Shown: one piece after another, positions 5,339-5,908 of the stretch
Layout: each line of letters begins with the position of its first letter
How positions within the stretch are numbered: position 1 is the first letter of the stretch
Origin: Clostridia bacterium
GTDB taxonomy: Bacteria > Bacillota > Clostridia > Oscillospirales > Oscillospiraceae
Direction: 5' to 3'
Length of the DNA stretch: 5,908 nt
Assembly: GCA_003245395.1 (NCBI GenBank)
Contig: QKDF01000109.1
Span: 1 to 5,908 of the forward strand
Position numbers and translations under genes: made by a program
The notes under the pieces: generated by a model
The model's input: the letters and a program-made list of their open reading frames with translations, nothing else
Databases searched by the model: none
Told to the model about the DNA's origin: nothing

Positions 5339-5767
5339 ATGGGTATTTTTTACAAGCTGCGCACCGGGCTTGCCCGCTTCATGTATGGCCGCAACGGAGT
5401 GGATCAGCTGGGCCTTTCACTGGTGTGGGTGTGCCTGGGACTCAATATCCTCTCAGCTCTGTTGAGCAAGCTGGTTCCGGTGGTGGCCACCGTGCTTTAT
5501 TGGGCTTCCATAGCCCTGTGGGTGTATGTACTGTTCCGGATGCTCTCCAAGGACGTCTATAAACGGCGCGAGGAGAACAGCAAATGGCTGAATCTGCGCT
5601 GGCGGCTGAAAAGCAGCCATTCGGAGGCGAAGACCCGCCATGCCGACAAAGAGCACAAGTATTTTACCTGCAAAAGCTGCAAGACAATTTGCCGGGTGCC
5701 GGTGGGGAAAGGGAAAATCGTCATTACCTGTCCCAAATGCGGCGCCAAGATCCAGGCCAAAACGTGA
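5339..5767 (+). CDS. Small two-helix membrane protein with C-terminal zinc ribbon, function unknown
   Basis: I do not recognise a named function. The 142-residue product has two hydrophobic segments, about 24-44 (LGLSLVWVCLGLNILSALLS) and 47-69 (VPVVATVLYWASIALWVYVL), linked by a short SKL turn. A basic and polar region (about 70-108, rich in K, R, E and H) follows. The C-terminus is a zinc-ribbon-like fold with C111-K-S-C114 and C131-P-K-C134, separated by 16 residues, plus an extra C118. The tail probably faces the cytoplasm and binds zinc; it may bind nucleic acid or protein. The ATG at 5339 is preferred because AAAGGAG lies 9 bases upstream. An ATG at 5332 in another frame is too close to it. 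The gene diverges from htpG, 181 bases apart, and is followed by its own hairpin terminator, so it looks monocistronic. Confidence 0.85.
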   Translation: MGIFYKLRTGLARFMYGRNGVDQLGLSLVWVCLGLNILSALLSKLVPVVATVLYWASIALWVYVLFRMLSKDVYKRREENSKWLNLRWRLKSSHSEAKTRHADKEHKYFTCKSCKTICRVPVGKGKIVITCPKCGAKIQAKT

Positions 5768-5769
5768 AG

Positions 5770-5804
5770 GAAAGCAGGCCCGCGCACAGCGCGGGCCTGC
5801 TTTC
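5770..5804 (+). terminator. Intrinsic terminator after the zinc-ribbon membrane protein
   Basis: A perfect 16-bp stem: GAAAGCAGGCCCGCGC (5770-5785) pairs with GCGCGGGCCTGCTTTC (5789-5804) around an ACA loop, 2 bases after the stop codon. The T-run is short (TTT, part of the stem base), so efficiency is uncertain. By symmetry it could work on either strand. Confidence 0.8.
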
Positions 5805-5828
5805 ATATACTGAGAGGGGGGATGAACT

Positions 5829-5908
5829 GTGCGGGAAAAACTTTATAAGCTGCTCGAAGTCAAGAGTATTGTAACGCTGCTGCTCAGTGCGATATTTTCC
5901 GTGCTGAC
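5829..5908 (+). CDS. Start of a small hydrophobic, phage-holin-like protein (partial, cut by window edge)
   Basis: A GTG start at 5829 follows AGAGGGGGG at a spacing of about 8 bases. It opens a frame to the window end encoding (M)REKLYKLLEVKSIVTLLLS, then AIFSVL (26 codons visible). An ATG at 5822 in another frame closes after eight codons, which supports the GTG. The short charged head followed by a hydrophobic helix, and the KLYKLLEVKSIVTL wording, resemble a group of small membrane proteins found in clostridial phages and prophages, often annotated as holin-like. That match is from memory of the family pattern. With fewer than 30 residues in view I cannot confirm it, and an ordinary small membrane protein is possible. 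Confidence 0.6.
   Translation, partial: MREKLYKLLEVKSIVTLLLSAIFSVL

Overview
The window looks like a chromosomal stretch from a low-oxygen, gut-type Firmicute of the class Clostridia, most likely an Oscillospiraceae relative (Clostridium cluster IV, moderately high GC). The grounds are strong AGGAGG-type ribosome binding sites, the protein flavour of HtpG, RecR and Rpe, and a compact thioredoxin-reductase-like flavoenzyme of a kind known from clostridia. The genus is an inference; no marker gene here settles it.

Left part, minus strand (1-1121): ribulose-phosphate 3-epimerase (rpe), then the remnant of a PLP-dependent D-cysteine desulfhydrase/ACC-deaminase-like gene that has lost its whole middle, then the first 40 codons of recR running off the left edge. 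Upstream of rpe lies a 493-base gene-free stretch (1122-1614). It holds two GC-rich inverted-repeat structures on the rpe side and an AT-rich promoter/operator zone on the other side, which drives the rightward operon.

Centre, plus strand (1615-3088): a three-gene operon of an ArsR/SmtB-type winged-helix regulator with a cysteine cluster, a shortened TrxB-like flavoprotein overlapping it by 11 bases, and a thioredoxin with an intact WCGPC site. It ends at a strong hairpin-plus-T terminator. The flavoprotein keeps its FAD motifs and CATC redox site. It lacks both NADPH-binding signatures of ordinary thioredoxin reductase and is short in exactly that domain. This fits the pyridine-nucleotide-independent, ferredoxin-linked thioredoxin reductases (FFTR) known from clostridia. 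The operon therefore reads as a self-contained redox module: a thiol- or metal(loid)-responsive repressor, a reductase probably fed by ferredoxin, and its thioredoxin. This is the most interesting part of the window.

Right part: htpG (bacterial Hsp90) on the minus strand converges on the thioredoxin operon and shares its terminator hairpin. It has an extended -10 promoter and no visible CIRCE element. Diverging from it on the plus strand is a small membrane protein with a C-terminal zinc ribbon, followed by a perfect hairpin terminator. The start of a small hydrophobic, phage-holin-like protein is cut by the right edge.
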